The notes: generated from the letters alone by a model not told the origin. Numbered from the stretch's first letter, positions 48,544 through 61,000 are shown. The stretch: 64,000 bases of DNA from Carallia brachiata (GCA_021464245.1 JADCRB010000007.1:3844532-3908531); one strand, 5' to 3'. Made by a program: numbers and translations.

Positions 48544-49404
48544 TTACTGCTGACGAGATATTCGAACTAACTTAAACTTGTACACATGTTTACCATGTGG
48601 ACCCAACTCCTGCCAGAACTTGTCCACCCAATACAGCCCATCGTAGACGAATGTTTTGCGCCTTAAATCAGATGAATTCGAAGGCTGTGCCTCGCTACGA
48701 ATGACTCTCACAGGCCTTTTTCCATCCATGCTGTTTTTTAAGGCCAGATTGCCTCTTGTAAGCTTTTGGTCTTCAAATTCTTTCCCTCCATTATGCAGGT
48801 AACCTCCTTGACCTGTGTAAATCAACACATTTGGTTCGTCCGTACCGTCATTGTAGCCCCCAGATGCTACAACACTTGTTGCGAGGCTATGCCCATCTTC
48901 ATTTAAATAATCGATCCCAGCTTGAACTTGACGATGCAGGCCAACAATATTCATCTCCGCCCTGTATTGAAATCGATCGCCAACTTCGACTCCTGGGACT
49001 GATCCAACGATTTGCTTGCCTGTATTGATATACCATCCTTTCTCCTTTATGATTTTGGCAGCAAGAAGGTCGTACCTTCTATGGCCACCATTTCTTGTAG
49101 GCCCATTTTCTTTTGATTTGTCTTCCTTCCAGAGCACCCCACATAGCGCATGGAATAAACGTAGCGTTTCAAGGACCCTGTTCCTGACATTACCACCTTC
49201 AGCACTACTTGAACCACTTTCAGCTATTACAGGCATGGCTGTTCCTGCATTATTCGACGCCCTTGTTCCTGCATCACTTTCAGTACTACTTGTACCCTTT
49301 TCGCCCGATGCGAAAATCCTAGGGGCAAACCGCCCACACCCTGGAGGAAAATTACGAACAGCAGAAACTCTTGGACGCTTGGATGGACACTGGTTATTTT
49401 CCAT
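48544..49404 (-). CDS. SRA/YDG-domain-only protein of SUVH5/6 origin, intronless
   Basis: 286 aa in one exon. The first ATG is at 49404-49402; the frame stays open a little further upstream without another ATG. The N-terminus carries the SUVH5/6-type motif KRPRVSAVRNFPPGCGRFAP. A linker (about residues 75-130) precedes a complete SRA domain (about 134-282): GSVPGVEVGDRF, MNIVGLH, GIDYL, VASGGYNDGTDEPNVLIYTG, GQGG and the namesake FVYDGLYWVDKFW. The frame stops at YKFKLVRISRQQ, just where SUVH proteins go on to the pre-SET and SET domains. It therefore has the 5-methylcytosine-binding module but no methyltransferase. Family knowledge: SRA domains read DNA methylation; Arabidopsis has small YDG-only relatives. 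A T15 tract (A on the coding strand) lies 10 bp after the stop, and together with the lack of introns suggests retroposition or truncation. Stand-alone SRA protein is the best call; a truncated pseudogene is possible. Confidence 0.82.
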   Translation of the reverse strand: MENNQCPSKRPRVSAVRNFPPGCGRFAPRIFASGEKGTSSTESDAGTRASNNAGTAMPVIAESGSSSAEGGNVRNRVLETLRLFHALCGVLWKEDKSKENGPTRNGGHRRYDLLAAKIIKEKGWYINTGKQIVGSVPGVEVGDRFQYRAEMNIVGLHRQVQAGIDYLNEDGHSLATSVVASGGYNDGTDEPNVLIYTGQGGYLHNGGKEFEDQKLTRGNLALKNSMDGKRPVRVIRSEAQPSNSSDLRRKTFVYDGLYWVDKFWQELGPHGKHVYKFKLVRISRQQ

Positions 49405-51115
49405 GGAAGATGAACCTGACAATGGGAAACTGTAACTGATTGAACTTTGAAAGTTTGGAGGTTAAATTGTATGTAAGAGAGAGCGGGGCAGCGGAGAATG
49501 AGCTGCTTGGTGATTGATTTTATAGTCACTGGGGCTGTCCTAAAATGTCGGGGACAGTAGTGGTGGGGCGCAAATTCGGCCCAAACCTTAAAACCCAAGC
49601 CAGTAACTTTGTTTCTAGCAAAAAAACAAATAAGAAACGCATGGTCGAAATGGAGGTCAGCAACAGAGAAAGTCATGGAGAAAGCCCCACCGAGAGGAAG
49701 TTGAAATTTTCCACCGACGTCTTAGGATCTGGGATCCAACAAACCGGAAAAGGTGCAGCGAATAAATTATTATTTGAATAGGCATAAATGGCACGAAAAC
49801 CTATTTCCCTATTTTTTTTCGGTAATTTTGGATTATTTTTTAAATTAAGCTAGTAAATAATCCGCTCGAGGGATTAATAATTTTTTTCAGAGATTTGACT
49901 GGTTCAGGTCTATGTTTTGCACATATATTAAATAAAAGGTAAACAAAATTAAAATAATGGTTGTAATTATTTTCAAGAAATAATAAGTAACAACATATCA
50001 AATTTTGTTAAGAAAAAAAAATCATGATCAAATTATTTTTAAGCGATAATAAATAATGACATGAGGATAGGAAAAAATTTTAAATACTCATACAATTTTC
50101 TTACATGCTATTGAATAATCTGCTGCAAAAACCAAAGAAAATAACATGACTCTAGTTGTCGCCAAAAGACTGCATTTATCTCTATTTACCATGTTGCATG
50201 TTGCATATAGTGCTTATTAATTTTACTACTTTTTGTAATGACTAAAATTAATTAATAATTTAATATTATTTAAATATTATTTTTAATTCTTTTATTTAAG
50301 TGAATCTCATTTATTATGTGGTGAAAGATCGTGAGTAAATTATATTCATTTAAAAAAAATCAAAATAAAAACTCTCGTTGCATATTTAGCTACTATAATT
50401 CCAAGTACCATAGGATTTGCTCGAAAGAAAAAGGTGCATAGGATCCTAGTATAAGTGCGGTATTTTGTATCTTATATAAATCCAAGTTATGGAGATAGGG
50501 CAATGCACATCCTTCTCAAAAAAAAGAAAAAAAAAGATATAACAATGCATATCAGAATTCTAATGAGCCATTATAATATTATGATGGACTCTTAACTAAA
50601 TTGTTTTGAGCAGATCTTAACTGAAATTGCGTTGCAGGAATCAGTATAGTAGAAACGGAACTGCAATAAGAAAAGTATGACAAATTTTTTGAGTCTCACT
50701 AGTTATTTTTTGTTTCGTTCTTTTGTAACTTTTATCCTAGTATTTTGTTTGATATAAAATTAAAACATGATAACATTAAAATTGACTATGACCAGTTCTC
50801 AGTCAAAATTTGTATCTTACGTTCATTATAAAACTATCAATGATTGAGGTAATTGCACCGATAACATATATACTATGAGAGAAGCCAAAGAATACGACAC
50901 AAATAAAAAGTGAAAAATAAGAGTAATTATTTTGTGTGAAGTAAGACATACCTGTGAGAGAAGAAGATATAAACAAAGTGATGGATTCAAGTAAATAATA
51001 CAAATTAAAAATATTGATACGCTTTTATAATGTAAAAAAGAAAATTGGATGATGTTGGCATGGAAATTAAAATTTTAATTTTAATAGAATACTAAAAAAG
51101 AGTACAATACTAAAA
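49405..51115. other. Upstream region of the SRA-only gene and intergenic sequence
   Basis: Overlapping frames on both strands at 49227-49781 have no recognisable content. The GC-richer stretch to about 49760 is probably promoter and leader of the SRA-only gene. Further right the DNA is A/T-rich and contains a reversed MITE-like fragment at about 50280-50355. No gene was seen. Confidence 0.5.
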
Positions 51116-51549
51116 AGAATTATAATTATTGAAATCTTAATTCTATTCAAACACTAATAAAGACTACAATTATTAAGAATTTATTAAATTAAAAAAATTT
51201 AAAAATTTAGAAATTGAACTTTTGAGAATTCAACTACAAAAAGTTGTTATGTAAATATGTGAATATTCTTTATACTTCTGTCATTATATTTTATTTATAT
51301 GATTCTATGTAGACGGTGTGTCATTATATTTTAGAATTATAATTATCGAAATTTTAATTCTATTCAAACACTAGTAAAGACTATAATTATAAAGAATTTA
51401 TTAAATTAAAAAAATTAAAAAATTTAGAAATTGAACTTTTGAGAATTCAAGTACCAAAAGCTGTCACGTAAATATATGAATATTCTTTATATTTCCGTCA
51501 TTATATTTTATATATATGATTCTATGTAAACGTAGTGTTATTCTAAATT
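51116..51549. repeat. Tandem duplication, two 217-bp units
   Basis: AGAATTATAATTATTGAAAT at 51116 recurs at 51333 with one change. The following text stays parallel (CTATTCAAACACTA, TTGAACTTTTGAGAATTCAA, ATGATTCTATGTA) to about 51540. The few differences suggest a fairly recent local duplication. The sequence is non-coding. Confidence 0.85.
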
Positions 51550-53033
51550 TCAGACCATTAATAATTATTTGTAAAATTTCATTAAAAAAACAATTGTGAA
51601 ATTTATCATTATTTTTATTATTTTATAGGATTTGCTTTCAGTAGAGTGATTGTCACTTAAGAATTTTAATTGAAAGATTCATTTCTAGTTTTTTTTTTTT
51701 TTTTCTGAGAGGAGTCTAGCTTCTATATTATTACTTCACTTAAATTTTTGTTTTGCCCGCACACAAATATGTGTGTTGTCTCCCTCAGATTTTATTTTGT
51801 CTTCACATCCTTATTTGCTAATTTAAACACGATAAATGCGCTTGATTAACAAACTACTTAAGTGCATTAATATCAATAAATTTAATTAAAATATAAAACA
51901 AGCTCAAATTAAACTAAAATCAATTAAAACCCAAGTAATGGAATTGCAACTAGTAGGGGTTTTGACAATTTAGTTAACCAAATCTAACCTTGGAAACAAA
52001 AAACTAAACTGAAAATTCTGTTATGCTAAGTCAAATGTTGTAATTAATGCCTTTTTTTTATGACAAAATGTGGGATAATGAATAAAAACAGACAACCGGT
52101 CTATCAAGAGCTAAACATAAGAGCAATAAAAAAAAACACATTATTTGTCCCTTGGAATTGCAACTCCAACCATGACTACATGGAGGGGAGGATTGAGACC
52201 AGAGGAGAGACCTCTCAACGGTTCGTAGTGCCCTACACCCAAATTAGTTAGCTAGTTTGCATATCTATTTCATTCCCAAAAAATATGTTGTAATGTGCAA
52301 ATCTAGTCCGTCTTCAATGATTTCTGACACTCAACTATAAGAGCCCGTTATAAATTTTATTGTCACTCCTCTTTCAAAATTTTCTGGATGGATAATGAGT
52401 CTTGATTCCACAATGATCCGGCAAATCCATGTGCTCCTTTTGCGCAGCCATTAATGCCTAATTCTTATACATGTGTTTTTCATATATATTAAGCTACTTA
52501 GAGGGTGAATATTGAGTGTCACTTAGCCATTATGGATCAATCTATTTTCTCTATAACTGTAAATTCTTGTATTGGAAATCTCAAGTAGGGATTTCTCTGG
52601 GACATGATGAGAAGGAAGAGATTTATGAATTAGTTCAAAAAAAACGAAAAAAAGAAGCCGTAGAGCAACTGGAATTCCTATGCAATTTGGAATCCACTCT
52701 CGCTCAGTTTTTCTGTGTCGTTTGATATTGTCCAGTTGTCCATCCATTCAACATCAATTCGGAATTCCTAAGGCTACTGGGATTCGGATTTGGTATTTCA
52801 AAACCTGCCAAAATGTTTAATCTGCATACAATATAAGCACTTATTACTCATCATCTTCAACATCAAAAATTTCCCATATAACTAAAATCTGCAAACGCTG
52901 CAAATACTTTCCAGTCCACCCTGCAGCGCAACCAAAGCCTCAGAGCAAATACTTGGTAAATCGAAGGGGGTGATTTCTGAAACCCTTAAGCCCCAAAAGA
53001 AGGAAAACGGAGAAAACTCAGAGGGAGAGAGAG
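51550..53033. other. Intergenic region and leader of the mini-SIN3 gene
   Basis: Short frames only (52060, 52516). The last 60 bp before the start codon of the next gene are AG-rich (GAGGGAGAGAGAGATG), a common feature of plant leaders. No clear TATA box is nearby. Confidence 0.5.
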
Positions 53034-53978
53034 ATGAAGAGATGGAGGGATTCAACTGAATGGAATTGTTCAATGAAGATGGTGTTTTCACCTGCAAATA
53101 GGTTCTTGCATCTGCAGCCTGACAAATACCACAGCCTGACAAAAAACCAGGAAGAAGAGCCCGTGTATTCCGTTGAGAGAATTGAGAAACAAGGGCTCCG
53201 CTTCTGCCAGAAAGTTCGGCAGACTCTAACTCGTACAGAGGATTACTTGGCATTCCTGAAGCTTTTCCATTGCTATAGCAATGCAGAGATCGATGACAGA
53301 AAGGGGTGTGAAAAGATCGCAAAGGAACAATTAGAAGAAGTGGTCGTCAATTTGATACGAAAGCATTCTGATCTCATAGGCGAGTTCAAGCTTTTTCTGA
53401 ATCATTGCGAGAATTTTCATGAGATTGAACAAGAGAAGGCAGAATGCAGGTTTAAAAGGCAGAAACTTTATGAAGGAAAGAAAGGCGGAGATCAGGAAAA
53501 GGAGGATGATGATTCCGTTAAGTACAGTTCTCCAAGCTATCAGCTTTTTCCACAAGATCATCTACTGGCCGCTACCACAACCGGAAGAATTAAGCCTAAA
53601 TCAGGGGTTCTGAGTGATTGTTGCGCGGCAAAGCCTCCGAAAATTGAGAGGGGCAACTATGAGCGTCAGCACAACTCTGAAAGCCTGCAGAATCTTTGGG
53701 AGGAGGAGAAGTGCGAGATTGACGTGCTGTTGGAATGGGTTAAATCAGCCATGACATGCCAAGAAGAATTGGAGGGGGGTACTCCCCTTAATGAAATAAT
53801 AGGACTAAAAGGAATTCAGTTTAAGAGGTGCGTTGAAAGAATGTATGCAGATCATGCTCCTGAAATATTCGCCTTAGTGGAGGAAAATCATAAAGTTGCA
53901 GTGCCCGTTGTAATAGCTCGGTTGACGCAAAAAGAAGAAGAATTGAAGAAACTTAATGAAGAATTTGGTAAGTTGTGA
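53034..53978 (+). CDS. Intronless mini-SIN3-like protein (one PAH domain plus HDAC-interacting region)
   Basis: 314 aa, one exon. SIN3 proteins are nuclear scaffolds that bring histone deacetylases to repressors; full-length plant SIN3-like (SNL) proteins are about 1200-1400 aa with three PAH domains. Here a single PAH-like helix bundle covers about residues 55-128 (DYLAFLKLFHCYSN, LIRKHSDLIGEFKLFLNHCENF), most like PAH3. A Lys/Glu/Asp linker (about 135-165) follows. Residues 168-314 match the start of the SIN3 corepressor (HDAC-interacting) domain: SYQLFPQDH, WEEEKCEIDVLLEWVKSAM, FKRCVERMYADHAPEIFALV and PVVIARLTQKEEELKKLNEEF. The usual Tyr/Asn-rich continuation is missing. The order of parts is the same as in SIN3, with everything before and after removed. 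It could be a retro-derived fragment that is kept and expressed, or a decayed copy that happens to be open. The conserved charged and aromatic positions over 945 bp favour a real gene. Confidence 0.8.
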   Translation: MKRWRDSTEWNCSMKMVFSPANRFLHLQPDKYHSLTKNQEEEPVYSVERIEKQGLRFCQKVRQTLTRTEDYLAFLKLFHCYSNAEIDDRKGCEKIAKEQLEEVVVNLIRKHSDLIGEFKLFLNHCENFHEIEQEKAECRFKRQKLYEGKKGGDQEKEDDDSVKYSSPSYQLFPQDHLLAATTTGRIKPKSGVLSDCCAAKPPKIERGNYERQHNSESLQNLWEEEKCEIDVLLEWVKSAMTCQEELEGGTPLNEIIGLKGIQFKRCVERMYADHAPEIFALVEENHKVAVPVVIARLTQKEEELKKLNEEFGKL

Positions 53979-54786
53979 GATGAATCATATGAAAGTTCAT
54001 ATGCAATTGTTCCTTTTCCTTTTTTTTTTTTCATTAAGGATCGTTGTAAGGTTATTGTCCTAGTTGTATGTGTCAAGAATAACTGAAATGTATCAAGGTT
54101 TTCTGTTTAATGAGAGCAATAATAGTTTTTAGTTGGATGGCCTTTTTTAGTGGTTTTGGACCTTCAACGTGCACCAAAAGGCAACCTCTTGTTACAGCCC
54201 CCCTCCCCTTAACCGCAAGCGCCAATATGCGCAGAAAACGAAGAGAGAGATGGGGCTGGAAAATATCAAAAAGCATGCCTAACTCTGTTCTGAATGGATT
54301 CGATCAAATGTGAGAGTCAACAATTTAAGCTGTATTTGCAAACCTTCATAAACTTGAGTTAAATCACTGTTCTTCAAAATTTAAAAAAAAAAAAAAACCA
54401 AACATCAGCTGTTACCGCCTTCTAAACATGGAAATTATGCACTGTTGAAATGTAGGCATGTTAGAACCATATGATTACATGTATACATCAGCCCCCCGAC
54501 TCCCTATTCTCTTTTTTCTGGGGAAGGGCCATCGAGTCCATTAAGTCATTCTAGCAAAAACCAGGCTGTAGCAAATTCAACATGTAATTGTCTTGTCCAA
54601 CCATTACATCGTACTTTTAGACGCTTTCAGAGCAATCACCAGTTTAGTAGACAGGAATGCCACAAGGAGACAATTCTAATTAGCCAACAGAGTAAGATCG
54701 ATTGCTTGCCAGACTCAATGCTGCTTAAATTCTTATGTGACCAGTTGGCCACTAAAATGTCACTTGAATCTGTAGCTGATAGAATA
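53979..54786. other. Convergent intergenic stretch between mini-SIN3 and MSL
   Basis: Holds the 3' ends of two converging genes. Small frames at 54073-54313 are unsupported. No terminator-like or RNA structure was recognised. Confidence 0.5.
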
Positions 54787-54920
54787 CATAAGCCTATCCC
54801 TCTTTTCCGCTTTTTTTTTTTTTTTGTCCTGGTAATGCTTTCTTTATATTAGCCTACAGCAATTATTTACAGACATGAGCACCTCATTACAAAGCGTGTT
54901 TGATCAATGCCAGCTTTTAA
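54787..54920 (-). repeat. MSL 3' flank segment duplicated at 47.0 kb
   Basis: Lies 90-220 bp beyond the MSL stop codon, in its probable 3' untranslated region. Matches 47004-47174 over about 130 bp in the same orientation. This copy has the longer uninterrupted T run and lacks the T-rich insertion after CCTACAG seen in the other copy. Confidence 0.8.
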
Positions 54921-55007
54921 AAAACAGCTGCTGAGTTCCCGCAGAACCTTCATGGTTAGGATGCATATGCTACAATGCCAAGCCGTTGGCTAACTTTGAT
55001 AATCCCT

Positions 55008-58000
55008 CTAATCGTTCTGTGGAGTTTTAGGAACTGTTGGTGTCTGACCATCTTTCTTGTCCTTGCCAACAGAAGTCCCAATTCCATTTCGGCTGGAAGT
55101 TAATTCCTTCGACTCTATGGAGGAAGGAGATGGTGACACTTCATCCTCAATTGGAAGTGTTCTTTTTGACCCATCTAGAGCAACGCCAAGAACAATGTTC
55201 TCTTCCAAAGGAGGCCTGGCCACTGCATCCTGCTTAGATTGTGAAGTGGCTGAAGGGCTATCACTTCTTCCACCACCAGATTCTAGGTTAATAGGAAAAC
55301 CCTTCCCAGCCGTTGCCCCTTCCGAAGTTAAGCCTTCAGCATTCAGCCTTACTGTTTCCTTCAATCCATATCCTGCATTGCCATCAGGATGCAATCCTTC
55401 AGAACTATTTGGAACTGGAGGTGGAGTGTCAGATGTAAGAGTTGCTGAAGCCCTGGAGTTTTTGTTTGAGTTTGAGGTTGACGTTGTCATGTTCTTATCT
55501 TCTTTAGAGTCAGGAGTTGGATTTGATCTAGGCTTGACATCTGCTTTAGGATCAGATGGTGATGCTGCTTCAACATTCTCATCTTTTCCATCACTTGTAT
55601 GTGTTAAACGAGTTGAAGCTTTGACCTTATCGTCGCCATTGATTTTATAAGAGGGCTCAATCAGCAATAATGGACGGTTGACAGTTGCTCTTGGACGAGT
55701 GAAAATTGTGTCAGCAAATGGTACATTTTCCAAATCAGGCTCACTGTATAATTTGTGAATTGTACGGATAGGTGTGGCTAGGCGGGCCCTGTGATGGCTT
55801 ACAACTCTCAAAAGATCCATGAGCACTGCTTCCTGCACATAGTATTAGTTAAAGCCAAATCCAAAACACTTTTGCTGTAAGAGAAGATCAATGACCTAAG
55901 CATAAAAATTATCCAACAAAGTGGGATAAAACTACAGTGTTGGATCCAGAACCGAGGACAAGAGGTAGATGGTCTATTAATTGATGGCTCCATATAATAC
56001 ATCGGCCTTACATTTACCATTAATGATCTCTCAGAATCATACTTTCCAATAGATAAATTGCTCTCTATTGCTCAAACAGGATTGTTCTCCAAATGTACAA
56101 TTTGGTTCCATTATTACGACAAATTAATTGAAAGGATTAGTTACGTTGAAAATTTGGAAAGAACAAAGAAAATAAGAACATTAGCAGCATAACCATATTC
56201 AACTTTACATAATATATTTAATGATATCCATAAAAAAGATTATACATAGACTCACCTTCACACAGAGATACTCCTCAAAATGTGATGTTTTCACAAAGCA
56301 TGATACCAGAATCTGCAACATTGGCCAACTACAACACATAAATACGAGGCAGAACAGTCCTGAACTATATTATAGGAGAAAAAGGTAACCACGAAACTCA
56401 AAACTTGGTAGTTTTAAAACCATATACGTTAGGGACATCCCAGAACCTTATAAAAAGTCTAATTGATTACCAGCAAATTTAATGTATGATTCAAATAAAT
56501 TGAGACAAAAGAAATGTTGTGTTTGAAGAGAACATGCAAATGTTGCATTATTCATCACCCGGTAATGGACAACAAACATGCAAAATACTGTTTAAGGTCC
56601 AGAGGGCTCAATCTATAGTGAATTCTGCATATGTTAAGTCTAAAAACAAATGCGTTCAACTTTTTATGTTCTTTTTCATTCTTCACATTAATAGGACTTC
56701 TCCAAACTTTTTTTTCTTTTTGAAAGCATTCTTCATCACCTTTTTCCATTGATCAAAAGAAAAATTGAAAAGCGATCTGATTAAAAAGAGCAAACGAGTC
56801 AATTAAAGCTTACCATAAGTGCCTGACTCTCTAGATTGATGTTATCCAAGAAAACTCTTCTGTGCAATCTTTGCTGCTCAATTTGAGGGTTTTTGGCCAA
56901 AACTTTGCGCATGTCAGCTACAATATTCTGTGAACAGAAGTTGCCAGGGCCTAACTTCTTGCTTGAGGTAATAATACACAAAAGTAGTTAGCAAGCAAGT
57001 GAGCTTCTTACATTAATTTTGCTGGCATCCAGGTGACTGATGGCAAGATGGGTCTTGATACGCCAATGAGTCTTCTGACTAAGATTTCTCACAACACTCA
57101 CAGTGAACTTATGGTTCGGAATGTGATTTGCTTCGCGATCATCACCTCTTATAACTGTTGGTGACCACCAACCCACTTTCTGGAACAATGGAAAACATAG
57201 CAATTAGTTTAAGAAAGAAGAGAAAAAGCCATGCACTTTCTTTTCTTACAGAACGAACAAAGTCACTGGCTCACACTTCAGCACAGATAAGACAATTAAA
57301 GGAAGAATATGCATGGGTTTTATCACACATACATGTTTGTAACATTTTCATTCCTTATTTCCCTTTTCAATAAATAACTGGTGGAGGAAAGAAGCACAAC
57401 CTCAACAGTACCAGACACTTCGTAGCCTTCAATCTTCGTCTGAATCCACTCATTCAAAGCAAATGGCCTTGCTGCTTGGATCATTATGCTCGAAAGAAAA
57501 TTTGTGAATATCTAGATGCATAACAACCAAAAGAAGGTCATCAATGAATATAAGATCAATGAAATTTAACTTCAGCGATGTATTTGTGGCATGAGAATAT
57601 ATCTTAACATGCAGAAGAGAAAACAGCAAATGCCTAAAAACAATGCTTACCTCTCGACCAGCCAGGGTGAGCAATACTGTGCCAAAACCCCCGGCTGTAA
57701 GCCACTTTTGGGTGGGGAAACCAAGAAGTTCCATAAACAATGCTACAGCAGCAACCCAAACTGCAGCATAAATAGCTTTTCCTGCGAGACTAAAGCCCAT
57801 CTGCCAAAAGCATTAAACAAATGCAGTAAAATGACTGAATCGAGCAATCAACCATCTTGGTGGTGATCAAACAAGCTACAATGTAAAGGGAATTTTTCAG
57901 ACACCAGTCCAACATCAGAAGCTCAAGTAGCTACGATTGTATCGAAGGAAAAGACGGAATTTCTGATGAATTAGTACCAAGCTACATTAACATGTGTCAC

Positions 58001-61000
58001 CACTTAAAACAGAGATCAAGGCCTCACAAATGTGGAGTGATGCCCACGTCAAATGGATGTCAACATGAAGGTCAAGGCTTTGGTACAACACGTAGCGAGA
58101 TTAAGAAGCAAAATGGTGAAATGGATTCATTCCGATTAAGCAGAAAAGCTAGGATCAAAATCTATGATCTATCAATTGTTTATAGTTTCCAAATGTAAAC
58201 CTGCCGTCTAGAGATGAAATGTAGGACTCAAAGTGCAACTGGCATTGAATTCATTGGCGAAAGTTTAGCGCTGATCGAAGCAAGATATGTAAGGAATATA
58301 AAGACAGCCAGGTTACCCAAGGCAGCATATGTGAAGAAGAACTGTGCTTCTCGGAGAAAGCGAGCGAAGAGAGAGAGGAACACTCAAGAAAAAATCATGC
58401 TCCATTAATCCAAGCTTTCCAAAATATAACAAGGTCATTCAAGTATTTATAGAGGATCCATAAAAACCAAAACCAACTACAAATTAAATTAACAAAAGCC
58501 CTAAAAAACTAAGATTATCTATCATAAAATAAGATAATCCGCTAAACATCTAAAAGAAGATTTCAAGACTTTGCATTAACTCTTAATTTATATCTCCATG
58601 ACATCATCAGCAGTGCAATAATTGTAATGTTAGAGAAACGGAATTACAGAAAGAGGCAAACTTTTCGAAACATACATTTCTTGCATTGTCGGTGTCATTT
58701 GTATCTGTGAAAAATTTCTGTGCTTGTTGAATCAAGCTGTAGGAGAAAAAAAAATGACCATAATTAAAATCAACTAAAGCTTCCATACAGAAATTAACAT
58801 ACACGGCACAAAGACGACAAAACTTAGATCAAACAAAGCAAAGATAAGCACAAAGCAACCTTCAGCCAGAACCAACAGCACTAAATATTAGGGTAAATTG
58901 CATCAGTACCAATAAGGACAATGCTAGCAAGAGTGATGACAAGAAAGATATGTCAAAAACTAAATGGTAATCCCCAAGAGTAACATGAAAAGTACCCAAC
59001 ATAATTCACAAAGGGACAAAGTTGTGACGTGCTTCTAGGTAAAATGCTGCTAAGCACCACGCAATTAACTTGTGGCACCTAAAATATACACACACCTTGA
59101 CAAACAATACGCGAATGCCAATGTGAATGAAGATAACCGAACAAACTTCAGAAGGCGTTGCTTTACAGCCTGGCTTGCTTCGGATGGTAGAATTACTGGG
59201 TCCACCACACTGAAATATTGTGGCCACAGTCAGAAGCAGTTGAAGGTGCCTAGTAAATTACAAATCTAAATTCCTCACAAAACCTGCAGATGTGTGTTGC
59301 TCCAATCCACAGCAGCAAAGGTTGAACATACGACGTTACAACACAATGTGTATTGCTTTTCTTCCAACTATCCTCAGATTCCTGTAGAAAATTGAAGAGT
59401 CAACGGGGAAAGAAAAAAAGTGAATCCGGAAAGATTTAACCACTTTTGAAAGCAGAAAGATGTGAAATTTTAATATAAAGAATACATGGAGAAATATAAT
59501 CCTGCTCAGACGCATGAGTGGGCCAAGACCCCATGCAGCAAAAGCAATGATACAAACTGCTGGGATCAATTTAAGCACAAGAGGACTTCCACAAAGAGCA
59601 TTGGAAGACCTGCAAGGCACGACAAAAAGAAAATGTTACTTGAGGATTATAAATTCGATAATGAGGAGATGAAAAGTATTGAAGAAAACCAACAAACATA
59701 ACATGAAACAAAGACAGACAAGAACAGCACAAGGTCCAAAAAAGCCAGGCACATTATCAGTTCAGGGATATTTGCATTTGACGGTTAAAACTATAGCTAT
59801 ACATAAAAATGTTATTACCATCCAAAAGAGTAGAAAGCATAAAGCACAATATAAACAGGGTATTGAACTTTCTCCAACACATACAAATAAATTGCCGTGC
59901 AGAGGATATAATTCAAAAAACTGGTAAAGATTCATACGCAACTTGACTCTCTAGATGACCAAGGAAAATAAATTGAACATTAGACTAGCCCTTGGAAACC
60001 TACACAAGTCTCCTATATCTGAGTAATTATAATGCCCACAGGAGAACAGAACCCTAAGGGCCACAGCTGAAAATTCTTTGTCTTCTCTAATTTGTTGAGG
60101 CTTTGTAGAGAAATGGAATTTGTCTGCTCACATCAGCCAACTTTATTTAACTTATAGTTGTTCAAACAGGCAAAGACTATAGTATCAATACAGTCCCATC
60201 ATCCAAAAAGAAAAAGCTCACATCTTTTGCAAATAACTAAATATCTGGTTATCTTATGAACTCACAGCACTCAACAGCATCATTACAGCATTATATTCCC
60301 CAAACAACTTGGACAATTTGGGATTAGTTAAGGCACATAGATATTAAGTACAGATGTACTTGCATCTGCTATGTAAAATACAAAAATTGCTGCAGATTCA
60401 GATAGCAATATGATTGTACCTTGCTATGACAATAGCTGCAGATTTCAGTAGAGGAATGTCATTTCCTCCACCTGGAGTCAGAACAGATTGGCAGATGAAA
60501 ACATTGTGTCTCGAATGCACGGGATTTATTGGCCCTCGGGTGCCACTTAACATTTGGAAACTCCAAGCATCCTGACAATAAGGACAACAAGCAGAAATTT
60601 CCATGGTTTCAAATTCCTAAATTCAAGAAATCATGCAGCAAGGGCAGGCAGGCATCACAAGGTAAAAGGAGAAGTATGATCAGAAGCCTCAGTAGCAGGG
60701 AGCCAACAACAAACATCACCAGAAAAATCATCTAAGTGTAGTGAGTAGAACATCTAATCTGGTGTAAAATATACAACCGGCAGTTAATAAACAAACAATT
60801 TTCCTTCGTTCATTGAAAAACATACCAAACTACGAGGTGAAATATTGACTTCAACAAAATATGTTCTGCCCTTTCCCACCATTCTCTGTGAAAAAAAGAT
60901 GAAACATAGCCAATAAGATCGGCATTTCCACATGATGGGGAACTAGAAAGAAATGATAGTTAAAGAGGAGCACAACTTACAGTATGTCGCCTGTTGCATC

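Noticed and set aside
49405..49422. Longer N-terminus for the SRA-only protein starting at 49422
   Set aside because: The codon there is TTG, not ATG; the first ATG of the frame is at 49404.
49016..49676. Overlapping frames of 139 and 149 codons on both strands near the SRA-only gene
   Set aside because: Shadows of the SRA gene or its upstream region, without recognisable protein text.
55057..55650. 197-codon + strand frame
   Set aside because: Antisense shadow of the last MSL exon, which has clear family similarity on the minus strand.
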